Shown here one piece after another: positions 43,945 through 52,046 of a DNA stretch of 52,899 nucleotides. This DNA is from Paraburkholderia sp. LEh10 (GTDB taxonomy: Bacteria; Pseudomonadota; Gammaproteobacteria; Burkholderiales; Burkholderiaceae): the NCBI RefSeq assembly GCF_017814945.1, contig NZ_JAGIPX010000055.1:1-52899 (forward strand), read 5' to 3'. The notes beneath the pieces were generated by a model. It searched no databases and had not been told where the DNA came from. It saw only the letters and a list, made by a program, of their open reading frames with translations. Within the stretch, counting starts at the first letter, position 1. Every line of letters begins with the position of its first letter. Both the position numbers and the translations under genes were made by a program.

Positions 43945-44969
43945 CGTGAATTGCGCGCGGTTGAGGCCGCCGCATCGGACGACGTAGGGCCAGCCGTCGC
44001 GGCGGACGCGGGTGCTGGAGGAGGCGCGGGCGAGACGGCGTGGATGGGCTTGTCGGGTTCGTAGGATGGCGAAGCCTTGATCTGCGCGTCATTGAGATCC
44101 ATCAACGGATGCAGCGTCTTGTCCTTCGTGACGAATCGCAGCGCGGACCAGTTCGCGGCAATCGTGCGGCGATCCGCACTGATGATGCCGCTCACGTCGA
44201 GCACCACGGCTTGCGGCTGCGCGTTCGCGTCGACCAGCACGTCGACCACGCGGCCGACCTTGCCGCCGTTCGGACGCTCGACGTCCGTGTCCATCAGCTC
44301 GACCTGGCCGGGGGGCACGGCGGGCGCTGCCGTGACGCCGGCAAGCGGCATCGCGAGCGAGGCCGACGGCTTGGCCCGGTTGGCCGCCGATAGCTGGTTC
44401 GGCGGCAGCGTGATCGTGATGCGCGGACCCTTTGCGTTCGGCGTGAAGCGGAACGCCGTCCATGGGAAGCCTGCCTTGCGGTCGCCGATGCCGAGAAATC
44501 CGTGCAGATTGACGATCATCTGGCGCGGCGTGCCGCTCCCGTCCGCCGTCATGTCGACGGCGCGGCCGATCACCTTGCCGTCAGCCTTCTGCACTTCGCT
44601 GTCGAGCAGACCGTGCATCGCGTTGCGATCGAGCACGCGGGTCGTGATGATGGGCGCGGCAGGGGGCGGCGGAGGAGGCGGCGGCGGCGCGGGCGCGACC
44701 ACGGGCGGCGGCGGCTCCGGCTTGTGCGGGCGCACGACGGGCGGACGCGGCTTCTTCGGCTCCTTCGGCCCGGCGGGTTCGACCGGCTCGGGTTCGGGCT
44801 CCGTCACAGGTGCGGGGACGGTCAGGTCCGTCACCGTTGCTTCCGTGATGGGCGCGGGCGGCTGCTCCGTCGGACCGAACAGGCTGCAACCCGACAGCAT
44901 CGCGATGAGGGCCGCAAAAACGGCCAGGAACAATAGACGGCAGGCTGGACGTAGGAAACCGCCATTCAT
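43941..44969 (-). CDS. Lipoprotein with proline-rich linker and two PRC-barrel-like domains
   Basis: A 342-residue protein starting at ATG 44969, preceded by GGAG about 10 bases away. A lipoprotein signal (LIAMLSGCS) puts the lipidated Cys near residue 28. A long Pro/Glu/Lys linker follows, including a run of nine or more prolines, then two PRC-barrel-like repeats: LLDSEVQKADGKVIGRAVDM and LMDTDVERPNGGKVGRVVDV. PRC barrels are small beta-barrels that bind RNA or protein partners; in the envelope their role is unclear. The linker could span the peptidoglycan, as in TonB-like proteins. It is coupled to an MFS gene by overlap. Confidence 0.78.
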   Translation of the reverse strand: MNGGFLRPACRLLFLAVFAALIAMLSGCSLFGPTEQPPAPITEATVTDLTVPAPVTEPEPEPVEPAGPKEPKKPRPPVVRPHKPEPPPPVVAPAPPPPPPPPPAAPIITTRVLDRNAMHGLLDSEVQKADGKVIGRAVDMTADGSGTPRQMIVNLHGFLGIGDRKAGFPWTAFRFTPNAKGPRITITLPPNQLSAANRAKPSASLAMPLAGVTAAPAVPPGQVELMDTDVERPNGGKVGRVVDVLVDANAQPQAVVLDVSGIISADRRTIAANWSALRFVTKDKTLHPLMDLNDAQIKASPSYEPDKPIHAVSPAPPPAPASAATAGPTSSDAAASTARNSR

Positions 44970-45642
44970 CAAGTGGGACTCCGTGGCCAGGGCGGCAGGC
45001 CGATGCAAGGGCTGTCGCAAACGACGATCCAGTGGTTCATGCAGGCATCGAAGCGTCTCGCCGGCAATGCGTTAAAGGCATGGTTTGCCGAGAGTTTAAC
45101 CCGTGGCGCTGCGCGGCCCTTGTTTCGTCTGCTCGTTTGCTCGAACAGCGGGCCGTGAAACGCACGGCGGCGAGCGCAAATGCACGATGCGAACGCGCCG
45201 CAATCCGCCATCGCCGGCTGAATGCAGTGCGGGCTTCAAAGCGCTGTCGGCCGGCGCTTTTGCACGGCATGCGCGCGCTGAACGCGTAGGTGTTAACGCG
45301 CGGGTCGGCATTGCACATTGCCGTGTCTCAAACGATATAAGGATCGCGACATGCCCGGCATGTTTTTATTGCGATAGGAGACATATCGCGATTCGCCTAA
45401 CCTTCGCCTCAGCACAAGAAGAACGACGCGAAGGCGTGTCGTGGACTGGTGAAAACGGAACGCGATGTCGATCGATGATCGTCCGACGACGGATTACCCG
45501 CCGTAACGAGGACGACGTGCGTCTGCGCGCCGCGAAATCGTCAATCGCAGCACACATCTACTACTCAACGAGACGAACCCTGATGACGGCGCAGCCGCTG
45601 ACCGGCCGCCGTTTCAGCATGCTGATAAAGGAGGCACTCATC
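44970..45642 (+). promoter_or_regulatory. Long leader region of the purine permease with a terminator-like hairpin
   Basis: No gene is recognised in these 670 bases, although a frame open from 45103 runs into the permease. At 45349-45363 a perfect stem ACATGC/GCATGT with a 3-base loop is followed by a T-rich run (TTTTTATT), the form of an intrinsic terminator or attenuator, about 280 bases before the permease start. No known purine riboswitch consensus was seen. Confidence 0.4.
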
Positions 45643-47040
45643 ATGATGGAACCCCAGGCGCAGAGCATCGCGGAAGCCGGGAGCGAGGTGTTCGGCAACA
45701 CCGGCGACGGGCAGACGACATTCTTCGACCGCTTTTTCGACATCACCGCGCGCGGCAGTACGGGACGCCAGGAGATCATCGCCGGCATCACGACGTTTCT
45801 CGCAATGGTCTATTCCGTGTTCGTCGTGCCGGGGATGTTCGGCAAGGCGGGCTTCGACACCAGTGCGGTATTCGTCGCCGTGTGCCTGACGACGGCCTTC
45901 GGCTCGCTGCTAATGGGCGTGTGGGCGCGTCTGCCGATTGCGATCGGCTGCGCGATCTCGCTCACCGCGTTCACCGCGTTCGGCCTCGTGCTCGGCAAGG
46001 GCCTGCATCCGAACGTCGCGCTGGGCGCCGTGTTCCTGATGGGGCTCGTGTTCACCGCGATTTCGGTGACGGGCGTGCGCTCGTGGATTCTGCGCAACCT
46101 TCCCGCGGGTGTCGCGCACGGCACGGGTATCGGCATCGGGCTCTTTCTGCTGCTGATCGCGGCGAACGATGTCGGTCTCGTCGTGAAGAATCCGGGGCCC
46201 GGTCTGCCCGTGACGCTCGGCCATATCACGTCGCTTCCCGTGCTGATGTCGGTGGGCGGGCTCGCCGCGATCTTCGGTCTGGTGCGTCGTCGCGTGCCGG
46301 GCTCGATCCTGATCGTGATCGTCGCGATCTCGGCGCTTGCGTTGCTGCTCGATCCCGGCGTCGCGTTCCATGGCGTGTTCGCGCTGCCGTCGCTGAGCGC
46401 GCCGGGACATGCATCGCTGATCGGCGCGATGGACATCAAGGGCGCGCTGTCGCTCGCCGTGCTGCCCAGCGTGCTGGCGCTCGTGATGACGGCCGTGTTC
46501 GACGCGACGGGAACGATCCGCGCAGTGGCGGGGCAGGCGGGCCAGCTCGACGCGAATGGCCGCATCATCAACGGCGGCCGCGCGCTGACGGCCGATTCGC
46601 TCAGCTCGATCTTCTCCGGCTTCATGGGCGGCGCGCCCGCCGCCGCTTATATCGAGTCGACCGTGGGCGTCGCCGCGGGCGCGAAGACGGGGCTGGCTGC
46701 CGCTGTCGTCGGCTTGCTGTTCCTCGTCGTGATGTTCTTCTCGCCGCTCGCCGCGCTCGTGCCTTCCTATGCGACCGCGCCCGCGCTGATGTATGTCGGA
46801 CTGCTGATGCTCTCGAGCGTGAGCAAGCTGCATATGGACGATATGGTCGATTCGATGTCGGGCCTCGTATGCGCCGTCTTCATCGTGCTGACGGCCAACA
46901 TCGTCACGGGGATCATGCTCGGGTTCTGCACGCTGGTGATCGGCCGCGTCGTCAGTGGCGAGTGGCGCAAGCTCAATGTCGGGACGGTGGCGATTGCCGT
47001 GGTGCTCGCCGTGTTCTATCTCGGCGGATGGGCGATCTGA
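45643..47040 (+). CDS. NCS2/AzgA-type purine permease (adenine/guanine/hypoxanthine)
   Basis: A 465-residue membrane protein of the AzgA-like NCS2 group. It has DRFFDITARGSTGRQEIIAG then TTFLAMVYSVFVVPGMF at the start, ISLTAFTAFGLVLGKGL, VFDATGTIRAVAGQAG and YIESTVGVAAGAKTGL, typical of AdeP/GhxP/PbuG permeases that import purine bases with protons. ATG 45643 is set by AAGGAGG 8 bases upstream; the longer open frame is not needed. It is monocistronic with a long leader. Confidence 0.86.
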   Translation: MMEPQAQSIAEAGSEVFGNTGDGQTTFFDRFFDITARGSTGRQEIIAGITTFLAMVYSVFVVPGMFGKAGFDTSAVFVAVCLTTAFGSLLMGVWARLPIAIGCAISLTAFTAFGLVLGKGLHPNVALGAVFLMGLVFTAISVTGVRSWILRNLPAGVAHGTGIGIGLFLLLIAANDVGLVVKNPGPGLPVTLGHITSLPVLMSVGGLAAIFGLVRRRVPGSILIVIVAISALALLLDPGVAFHGVFALPSLSAPGHASLIGAMDIKGALSLAVLPSVLALVMTAVFDATGTIRAVAGQAGQLDANGRIINGGRALTADSLSSIFSGFMGGAPAAAYIESTVGVAAGAKTGLAAAVVGLLFLVVMFFSPLAALVPSYATAPALMYVGLLMLSSVSKLHMDDMVDSMSGLVCAVFIVLTANIVTGIMLGFCTLVIGRVVSGEWRKLNVGTVAIAVVLAVFYLGGWAI

Positions 47041-47157
47041 GCGTCTGTCTTTCCTGACTGCTTCTGACTTTTCGCGGCGGGCGAATCCAGCCGGATCACC
47101 ACGCCGCCGCGGACCACGAACGCGCAAACCGGGGACGCCGTCCGGGCAACATCAGCC

Positions 47158-47201
47158 TTGACACGGCGTCCCCCTGTCCTACACTTAACCCCATGGTTAA
47201 G
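47158..47201 (+). promoter_or_regulatory. arsR promoter and overlapping operator, probably leaderless mRNA
   Basis: TTGACA at 47158-47163 and TACACT at 47180-47185, 16 bases apart, form a strong sigma-70 promoter. Transcription would begin about 7 bases after the -10 box, at or next to the arsR ATG at 47193, and no ribosome-binding site is present. A perfect inverted repeat CTTAACC-CCAT-GGTTAAG (47184-47201) covers the end of the -10 box, the start site and the start codon. This is the TTAACC/GGTTAA type of site used by SdpR-like ArsR regulators, so autorepression is likely. Confidence 0.75.
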
Positions 47202-47615
47202 TATCAGGACGCCACACTCGATCGCACTTTCGCCGCGCTCGCGGACCCGACTCGCCGCGCGCTGCTGTTGCGCCTGTCGGACAGCCGCGACCTCTCCATT
47301 TCCGAACTGGCCGAGCCGTTCGCGATGTCGCTCCCCGCCGTCATGAAGCATCTCGACGTGCTGGCCGACGCGGGCCTCGTCACGCGGACCAAGACGGGCC
47401 GCACGGTTGCCTGCCGTCTGTCGGCGGGACCGATGGAGGAGGCCATGGCGTGGCTGTGTCACTATCAGCGATTCTGGTCCGAGGCACTCGATCAACTCGC
47501 CGCCTATGTGGAGGAAGCGTCATGCCCGCCCAACCCGCCCTTACGCTCCAGCGGCACCTCAAGGCGCCCCCGGAGAAAGTCTTCAGCGCCTGGACGGACC
47601 CGCAGCAAATCGTGA
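47193..47615 (+). CDS. ArsR-family (SdpR-like) transcriptional repressor
   Basis: A 140-residue protein. Residues 1-105 form the ArsR winged helix: LDRTFAALADPTRRALLLRL, ISELAEPFAMSLPAVMKHLD and GLVTRTKTGRTVACRL. No metal-binding Cys pair is seen, so it fits the metal-independent SdpR group commonly paired with SRPBCC genes. The frame continues 31 residues past the usual end with a basic tail (SRRPRRKSS), overlapping the SRPBCC gene by 94 bases in another frame. It probably represses its own operon through the operator at its start codon. Confidence 0.88.
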   Translation: MVKYQDATLDRTFAALADPTRRALLLRLSDSRDLSISELAEPFAMSLPAVMKHLDVLADAGLVTRTKTGRTVACRLSAGPMEEAMAWLCHYQRFWSEALDQLAAYVEEASCPPNPPLRSSGTSRRPRRKSSAPGRTRSKS

Positions 47616-47950
47616 AGTGGCTGCATCCCGGCGGCTGCAACGTGACCCTCGCCGAAATGGAGTTGAAGACGGGCGGCCGCTTTCACATGATCATGCGCGC
47701 ACCGGATGGCGAAGAGCACGACGTAAGCGGCGTGTTTCGCGAAGTCGCGATCAACGAAAAGCTCGTCTATACGTGGGCGTTCCGTTCGACGCCGGAACGT
47801 GAGTCGATCGTCACATTCCAGCTGCGAGCCGACGGCGACGGCACGTGGCTGACGCTCACGCACGAACGCTTCTTCGACGAGGCCGCGCGCGACGCGCATC
47901 GCGGCGGCTGGACGGATGCGCTCGACGGACTCGAACGCTATTTCTCGTGA
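47522..47950 (+). CDS. SRPBCC (AHSA1-like) domain protein
   Basis: A 142-residue START/Bet v1-fold protein of the AHSA1 group: LQRHLKAPPEKVFSAWTDPQ, VKWLHPGG, GGRFHMIMRAPDGEEH and WTDALDGLERYFS. Such proteins bind hydrophobic ligands in a deep cavity; ArsR-SRPBCC pairs are widespread but mostly uncharacterised. Its start lies inside the end of the arsR frame, so translation of the two is probably coupled. A DUF899 gene follows about 50 bases downstream, giving a three-gene operon. Confidence 0.87.
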   Translation: MPAQPALTLQRHLKAPPEKVFSAWTDPQQIVKWLHPGGCNVTLAEMELKTGGRFHMIMRAPDGEEHDVSGVFREVAINEKLVYTWAFRSTPERESIVTFQLRADGDGTWLTLTHERFFDEAARDAHRGGWTDALDGLERYFS

Positions 47951-48001
47951 AGGCCGCAAGCGCTGATCGGCAGTGAAGTGGCCATGCAACTGGAGGAGCA
48001 G

Positions 48002-48778
48002 ATGGAACCGCACAAGATCGTCTCACGCGAAGAATGGCTTGCCGCTCATCGCGCGCATCTCGCAGAGGAAAAGGCTCATACGCGCGCACGCGATGCGCTC
48101 GTCAAGAAGCGCGGCGCGCTGCCGTGGGTGAAAGTCGACAAGACCTATGCGTTCGATACGCCTGACGGCAAGAAGACGCTGGCGGGTCTCTTCGCGGGAC
48201 GCAGCCAGCTGATCGTCTATCACTTCATGTTCGGGCCGGATTGGGAGCAGGGCTGTCCCGGCTGTTCGTTCTTGTCCGATCATATCGACGGCGCGCTCGT
48301 GCACCTCGCGCATCGCGACGTGACGTACGTCGCCGTTTCGCGCGCGCCGCTCGAAAAAATCGACGCGTACAGGAAGCGCATGGGCTGGCAGTTTCCGTGG
48401 GTCTCGTCGTTCGGCAGCGACTTCAATTTCGACTTCAATGTGTCGTTCACGCCGCAACAGGAGGCGCAAGGCAAGGTCTTCTACAACTTCGAGACGCAGG
48501 ACTACGCGTGCGACGAACTGCCCGGAATGAGCGTCTTCTATCGCAATGAGAACGACGAGGTCTTTCATACGTTTTCGGCGTTCGGTCGAGGCGGCGAGCC
48601 GCTGATCGGCACCTATACGTTGCTCGATTATGTGCCGAAGGGCCGCGACGAAGACGAGAACAAGATGATGGGCTGGCTGCGCCGTCACGACAGCTACGAA
48701 GACGGCGTGTCGGGCAGGACGCTGGCGCAAGAGGGACAGAAGGCGGGTGCTTGCTGTCACGAAGCCGCGCACAAGTGA
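48002..48778 (+). CDS. DUF899 family thioredoxin-like protein
   Basis: A 258-residue protein of the DUF899 family, which has a thioredoxin-like fold: IVSREEWLAAHRAHLAEEKA, LAGLFAGRSQLIVYHFMFGP, DWEQGCPGCSFLSDHIDG with a CPGC redox-like pair, and VAVSRAPLEKIDAYRKRMGW. Family members are predicted oxidoreductases or peroxide-related proteins without established substrate. I choose ATG 48002 because the family starts there and GGAGGAG lies just before it; ATG 47984 is in frame. It is the third gene of the arsR operon. Confidence 0.85.
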   Translation: MEPHKIVSREEWLAAHRAHLAEEKAHTRARDALVKKRGALPWVKVDKTYAFDTPDGKKTLAGLFAGRSQLIVYHFMFGPDWEQGCPGCSFLSDHIDGALVHLAHRDVTYVAVSRAPLEKIDAYRKRMGWQFPWVSSFGSDFNFDFNVSFTPQQEAQGKVFYNFETQDYACDELPGMSVFYRNENDEVFHTFSAFGRGGEPLIGTYTLLDYVPKGRDEDENKMMGWLRRHDSYEDGVSGRTLAQEGQKAGACCHEAAHK

Positions 48779-48845
48779 AGGGCCGGGCATCGAAAGGTGC
48801 AACGCGAGAAAGGCGCAACGCGGAACGCCGTGCGCAAGCCCGCGC

Positions 48846-49028
48846 TTACAGCGACATTTCGAACGCGGGCTTCAGAAAGAGTTCGATGCCCATCACGACG
48901 AGGCCCATCGCGCCCGACGCGAGCGTCAGCGTGCCGTATTCGTCGTAGCGCGAATCGTAGAGGCACGCGATCACGAACAGGATCGCGAGCAGATTGGTCA
49001 GCCAGTCGAAATTGAGTGCAAGCAGCAT
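48846..49028 (-). CDS. Small two-helix membrane protein
   Basis: A 60-residue hydrophobic protein: WLTNLLAILFVIACLYD forms one membrane helix and LTLASGAMGLVVMGIELFL a second, joined by a short acidic, Tyr-containing loop (SRYDEYGT). No family is recognised and the ribosome-binding site is weak. Codon use matches real genes and the two-helix pattern is clear, so I regard it as likely real. It is convergent with the DUF899 gene. Confidence 0.55.
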   Translation of the reverse strand: MLLALNFDWLTNLLAILFVIACLYDSRYDEYGTLTLASGAMGLVVMGIELFLKPAFEMSL

Positions 49029-49167
49029 TGCGTGATCGGAGCTCGGGCCGTTAGAGCGAGGTCGTCATGAACCTCATCGGACATTGCCGATTCTAGCGAC
49101 GCGAGCTTACGGATACGCAACAGGCCAGCTTACAGCGTGTGCGCGGGGCAACGCTTGATGCGTGCGC

Positions 49168-50088
49168 TTACGCGCCGTTCATCATGTCGTGCCCGATCCA
49201 CTCGGTCACCGACGTGCGCGTCGGTTTCCAGCCCAGCAGGTCGCGTGCGCGGGTGCCGCGCACGCGGCTATTCGAGCCGAGTCCATACGACGCCATTTCA
49301 TAGCCCCATTCTTCTATCGCGTGATCGAGGGGCCAGTCCTGCGGCGGGCCGAGATGCATCGCTTTCGCGATCGCGCCGCTCATGTCCTTGAACGACGCTT
49401 CGCCGCTCTCGACGAAATAGAACGTGCCCGCCGGGCTCTTGTCGAGCGCGAGCCGATACAGTTCGACGACATCGTCGATGAACACGTTCGACCAGATGTT
49501 GCCGCCGCTGCCCACGTGCCGCACGACGCCGCTCTTTTGCGCCTGGCGCACGAGGCGCGGCAGCTGCACGCTCGCGCTGCCTTTGACGGCGCCGTGCCCA
49601 TAGATCAGCGTATTGCACAGCACCGACGAGCGGATGCCGCGTTGCGCCGCGCTCAGCACCAACCTCTCGATTGCGACGCGCGGCGCCTTGTCGGGTGTCG
49701 GCTCGGGCAGCGCGTCTTCTGTGTAGATCTTCGCGTCGCCCCGTTCGCCGCCCGACGCGTCACCGACGATGCTCGAGCCGCTCGTATGCAGAAAGGGCTT
49801 GCCGGATGGCTTGCGGGAGCCCGCGAGCCCCTCGATCAGCGCCTCGACCGCGCCGCGATGATCGCTGCTCGCGGCGTTGATGACGGCGTCGGCGGCCTTT
49901 GCCTGGGCGATCAGCAGGTCGCGGTCGTCGAGCGTGCCGACGATGGGCTCGATGCCGAGGCGCTTCAACTCAGCCGCATGTTCCGGGTTGCGGATCAGGC
50001 CTGTCACATGATGCCCCGCGCGCACGAGGCCCGCTGCAATCGATCCGCCAATAAAGCCGCTCGCGCCAGTGACGAAAATGTTCAACAC
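49168..50088 (-). CDS. NAD(P)-dependent epimerase/dehydratase-type SDR
   Basis: A 306-residue extended short-chain dehydrogenase. It begins MLNIFVTGASGFIGGSIAAG with the Rossmann GxxGxxG motif, has INAASSDHRGAVEALIEG, then HTSGSSIVGD and a later YG pair at NTLIYGHGAVKG. The YxxxK catalytic motif is not clearly visible in its usual place, so it may be an atypical SDR that binds NAD(P) as a reductase or regulator. It is divergent from the hut genes, 400 bases away, and is transcribed alone. Confidence 0.82.
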   Translation of the reverse strand: MLNIFVTGASGFIGGSIAAGLVRAGHHVTGLIRNPEHAAELKRLGIEPIVGTLDDRDLLIAQAKAADAVINAASSDHRGAVEALIEGLAGSRKPSGKPFLHTSGSSIVGDASGGERGDAKIYTEDALPEPTPDKAPRVAIERLVLSAAQRGIRSSVLCNTLIYGHGAVKGSASVQLPRLVRQAQKSGVVRHVGSGGNIWSNVFIDDVVELYRLALDKSPAGTFYFVESGEASFKDMSGAIAKAMHLGPPQDWPLDHAIEEWGYEMASYGLGSNSRVRGTRARDLLGWKPTRTSVTEWIGHDMMNGA

Positions 50089-50282
50089 GCTCTCCTTCGA
50101 ACAACTGGAATGACGACAGTATGGTGTCGAGCGAGTCTTGCAAAAAGCGCGCGAGTTTCAAATCAATCTTGATCTGGAATCAACATTCACGGACGTCCGG
50201 CGGCGGGCATCTGGCGGTCGGCCGTCACGAAACGGGCGCATCGCGGCCTTTTTTGATTGCTTGCCAACGCGCGAAGCCGACG

Positions 50283-50292
50283 TGTATATACA
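50283..50292. promoter_or_regulatory. Distal HutC-like operator
   Basis: TGTATATACA is a perfect 10-base palindrome, with AAG following, and matches the core of known HutC sites. It lies about 200 bases before hutH, and about 140 bases before the nearer site, in the spacer shared with the divergent SDR gene. It may help form a repression loop or may control the SDR gene. Confidence 0.55.
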
Positions 50293-50427
50293 AGTTATCG
50301 GCATGGAACGCGGCGCGGCCGGGCGCGACACGGCTGTCGCCGCAAGGCCCCCGCCCTGCGAGAAACATGCCCGCAAAACCGCGTCAGCTCTAGTGGAAAG
50401 CCCTTATCGGTTTTTGCAAGATTTGAG

Positions 50428-50477
50428 TTGTATAGACAAGCTGACGCGGCTACACTTTGTCGAAATTGTATAGACAG
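50428..50477 (+). promoter_or_regulatory. hutH promoter with two HutC-like operators
   Basis: Two near-identical sites TTGTATAGACAAG (50428-50440) and TTGTATAGACAG (50466-50477) fit HutC-type half-palindromes. The first includes a possible -35 element TTGTAT (50428-50433), and TACACT at 50451-50456, 17 bases on, serves as a -10 box. HutC bound at either site would block transcription until urocanate is present. The second site lies just before the ribosome-binding site (AGGAA) of hutH. Confidence 0.65.
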
Positions 50478-50488
50478 GAACTTACATC

Positions 50489-52012
50489 ATGATCCTTACG
50501 CCCGGCTCCCTGACCTTGCCCCAACTGCGCCAGATCGCACGCGAACAGGTTACGTTGCAACTCGATCCCGCGAGCTTCGCCGCCATCGACGCCTGCGCTC
50601 AAGCCGTCGCGGACATCGCCGCGAAGGGCGACCCGGCGTACGGCATCAACACCGGTTTTGGCCGTCTCGCGAGCACGCACATTCCGCACGATCAGCTCGA
50701 ACTGCTGCAGCGCAATCTGGTCCTGTCGCACGCCGTCGGCGTCGGCGAGCCGATGTCGCAGCCCGTCGTGCGCCTGTTGATGGCGCTCAAGCTGTCGAGC
50801 CTCGGCCGCGGCCATTCGGGCATCCGCCGTGAAGTGATGGAGGCGCTCATCAAGCTGTTCAACGCCGACGTGCTGCCTGTGATCCCCGTGAAGGGCTCCG
50901 TCGGCGCATCGGGCGACCTCGCGCCGCTCGCGCATATGTCGGCCGTGCTGCTCGGCGTCGGCGAAGTGTTCGTGAAGGGCGAGCGCGTCCCGGCGACGGA
51001 GGGCTTGCGCCTCGTCGGCCTGAAGCCGATGACGCTGCAGGCGAAGGAAGGTCTCGCGCTGCTCAACGGCACGCAGGCATCGGCGGCGCTCGCGCTCTAC
51101 AACATGTTCGCAATCGAAGACCTGTACCGCGTCGGCCTCGTGGCGGGGGCGCTGTCCGTCGATGCTGCAGCGGGTTCCGTCAAGCCGTTCGACGCGCGCA
51201 TCCACGAACTGCGCGGCCATCAAGGCCAGATGGATGCGGCCGCTTCGTATCGCGCGCTGCTCGACGGCTCGGCGATCAATCTGTCGCATCGCGATTGCGG
51301 CAAGGTGCAGGACCCGTACAGCCTGCGCTGCCAGCCGCAGGTGATGGGCGCCTGTCTCGACCAGATGCGCGCCGCCGCGCAAGTGCTGCTCGTCGAAGCG
51401 AACGCCGTCTCCGACAACCCGCTGATCTTCCCGGACACGGGTGAAGTGCTGTCGGGCGGCAACTTCCACGCGGAGCCCGTCGCGTTCGCCGCCGACAACC
51501 TCGCGCTCGCCGCATCGGAAATCGGCGCGCTCGCCGAGCGCCGCATCGCGCTGCTGATCGACGCGACGCTGTCGGGCCTACCGCCGTTCCTCGTCAAGGA
51601 TGGCGGCGTGAACTCGGGCTTCATGATCGCGCACGTGACGGCTGCCGCGCTCGCATCGGAGAACAAGACGCTCGCGCACCCGGCTTCCGTGGATTCGCTG
51701 CCCACGTCCGCGAACCAGGAAGACCACGTGTCGATGGCGACGTTCGCCGCGCGCAAGCTCGCGGATATCGCCGACAACACAGCGAACATCCTGTCGATCG
51801 AACTGCTGGCCGCCGCGCAAGGCGTCGATCTGCGCGCGCCGCACAAGACGAGCCCGGCGCTGCAAAAGGTGATGGACACTGTGCGCGGGGAAGTCGCGCA
51901 TTACGAGCTCGATCATTACTTCGCGCCCGATATCGCCGCGATCACGAAGCTCGTGCAGGACGGCACCATCGCGAAGCACAGCCCGTTCTCATTCATCTCC
52001 GAGCAACGCTAA
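50489..52012 (+). CDS. hutH: Histidine ammonia-lyase
   Basis: A 507-residue enzyme that removes ammonia from histidine to give urocanate, the first step of histidine breakdown. The self-formed MIO cofactor comes from ASG at residues 140-142 in VGASGDLAPLAHM. YGINTGFGRLAS near residue 51 holds the catalytic Tyr, and LLNGTQASAALAL and SANQEDHVSMAT are further family signatures. The ATG is at the end of the CTTACATC leader with AGGAA upstream. It is the first gene of the hut operon, followed by hutC and hutU. Confidence 0.95.
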   Translation: MILTPGSLTLPQLRQIAREQVTLQLDPASFAAIDACAQAVADIAAKGDPAYGINTGFGRLASTHIPHDQLELLQRNLVLSHAVGVGEPMSQPVVRLLMALKLSSLGRGHSGIRREVMEALIKLFNADVLPVIPVKGSVGASGDLAPLAHMSAVLLGVGEVFVKGERVPATEGLRLVGLKPMTLQAKEGLALLNGTQASAALALYNMFAIEDLYRVGLVAGALSVDAAAGSVKPFDARIHELRGHQGQMDAAASYRALLDGSAINLSHRDCGKVQDPYSLRCQPQVMGACLDQMRAAAQVLLVEANAVSDNPLIFPDTGEVLSGGNFHAEPVAFAADNLALAASEIGALAERRIALLIDATLSGLPPFLVKDGGVNSGFMIAHVTAAALASENKTLAHPASVDSLPTSANQEDHVSMATFAARKLADIADNTANILSIELLAAAQGVDLRAPHKTSPALQKVMDTVRGEVAHYELDHYFAPDIAAITKLVQDGTIAKHSPFSFISEQR

Positions 52013-52046
52013 ACCATCCGCATCGCGGCACAGCGAAAGAGATGAG

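Larger units (their letters stand above)
50089..50488. other. Intergenic region between the SDR and hut genes
   Basis: A 400-base divergent spacer with no gene. It carries the three HutC-like sites annotated separately. The segment around 50200-50270 shows no recognisable element. Confidence 0.5.

Noticed and set aside
45103..45642. 180-residue N-terminal extension of the purine permease
   Set aside because: The open frame is accidental; the family start and a strong AAGGAGG site place the start at 45643.
44970..45642. Purine riboswitch upstream of the permease
   Set aside because: No matching conserved loops were found; only a simple hairpin with a T run is visible.
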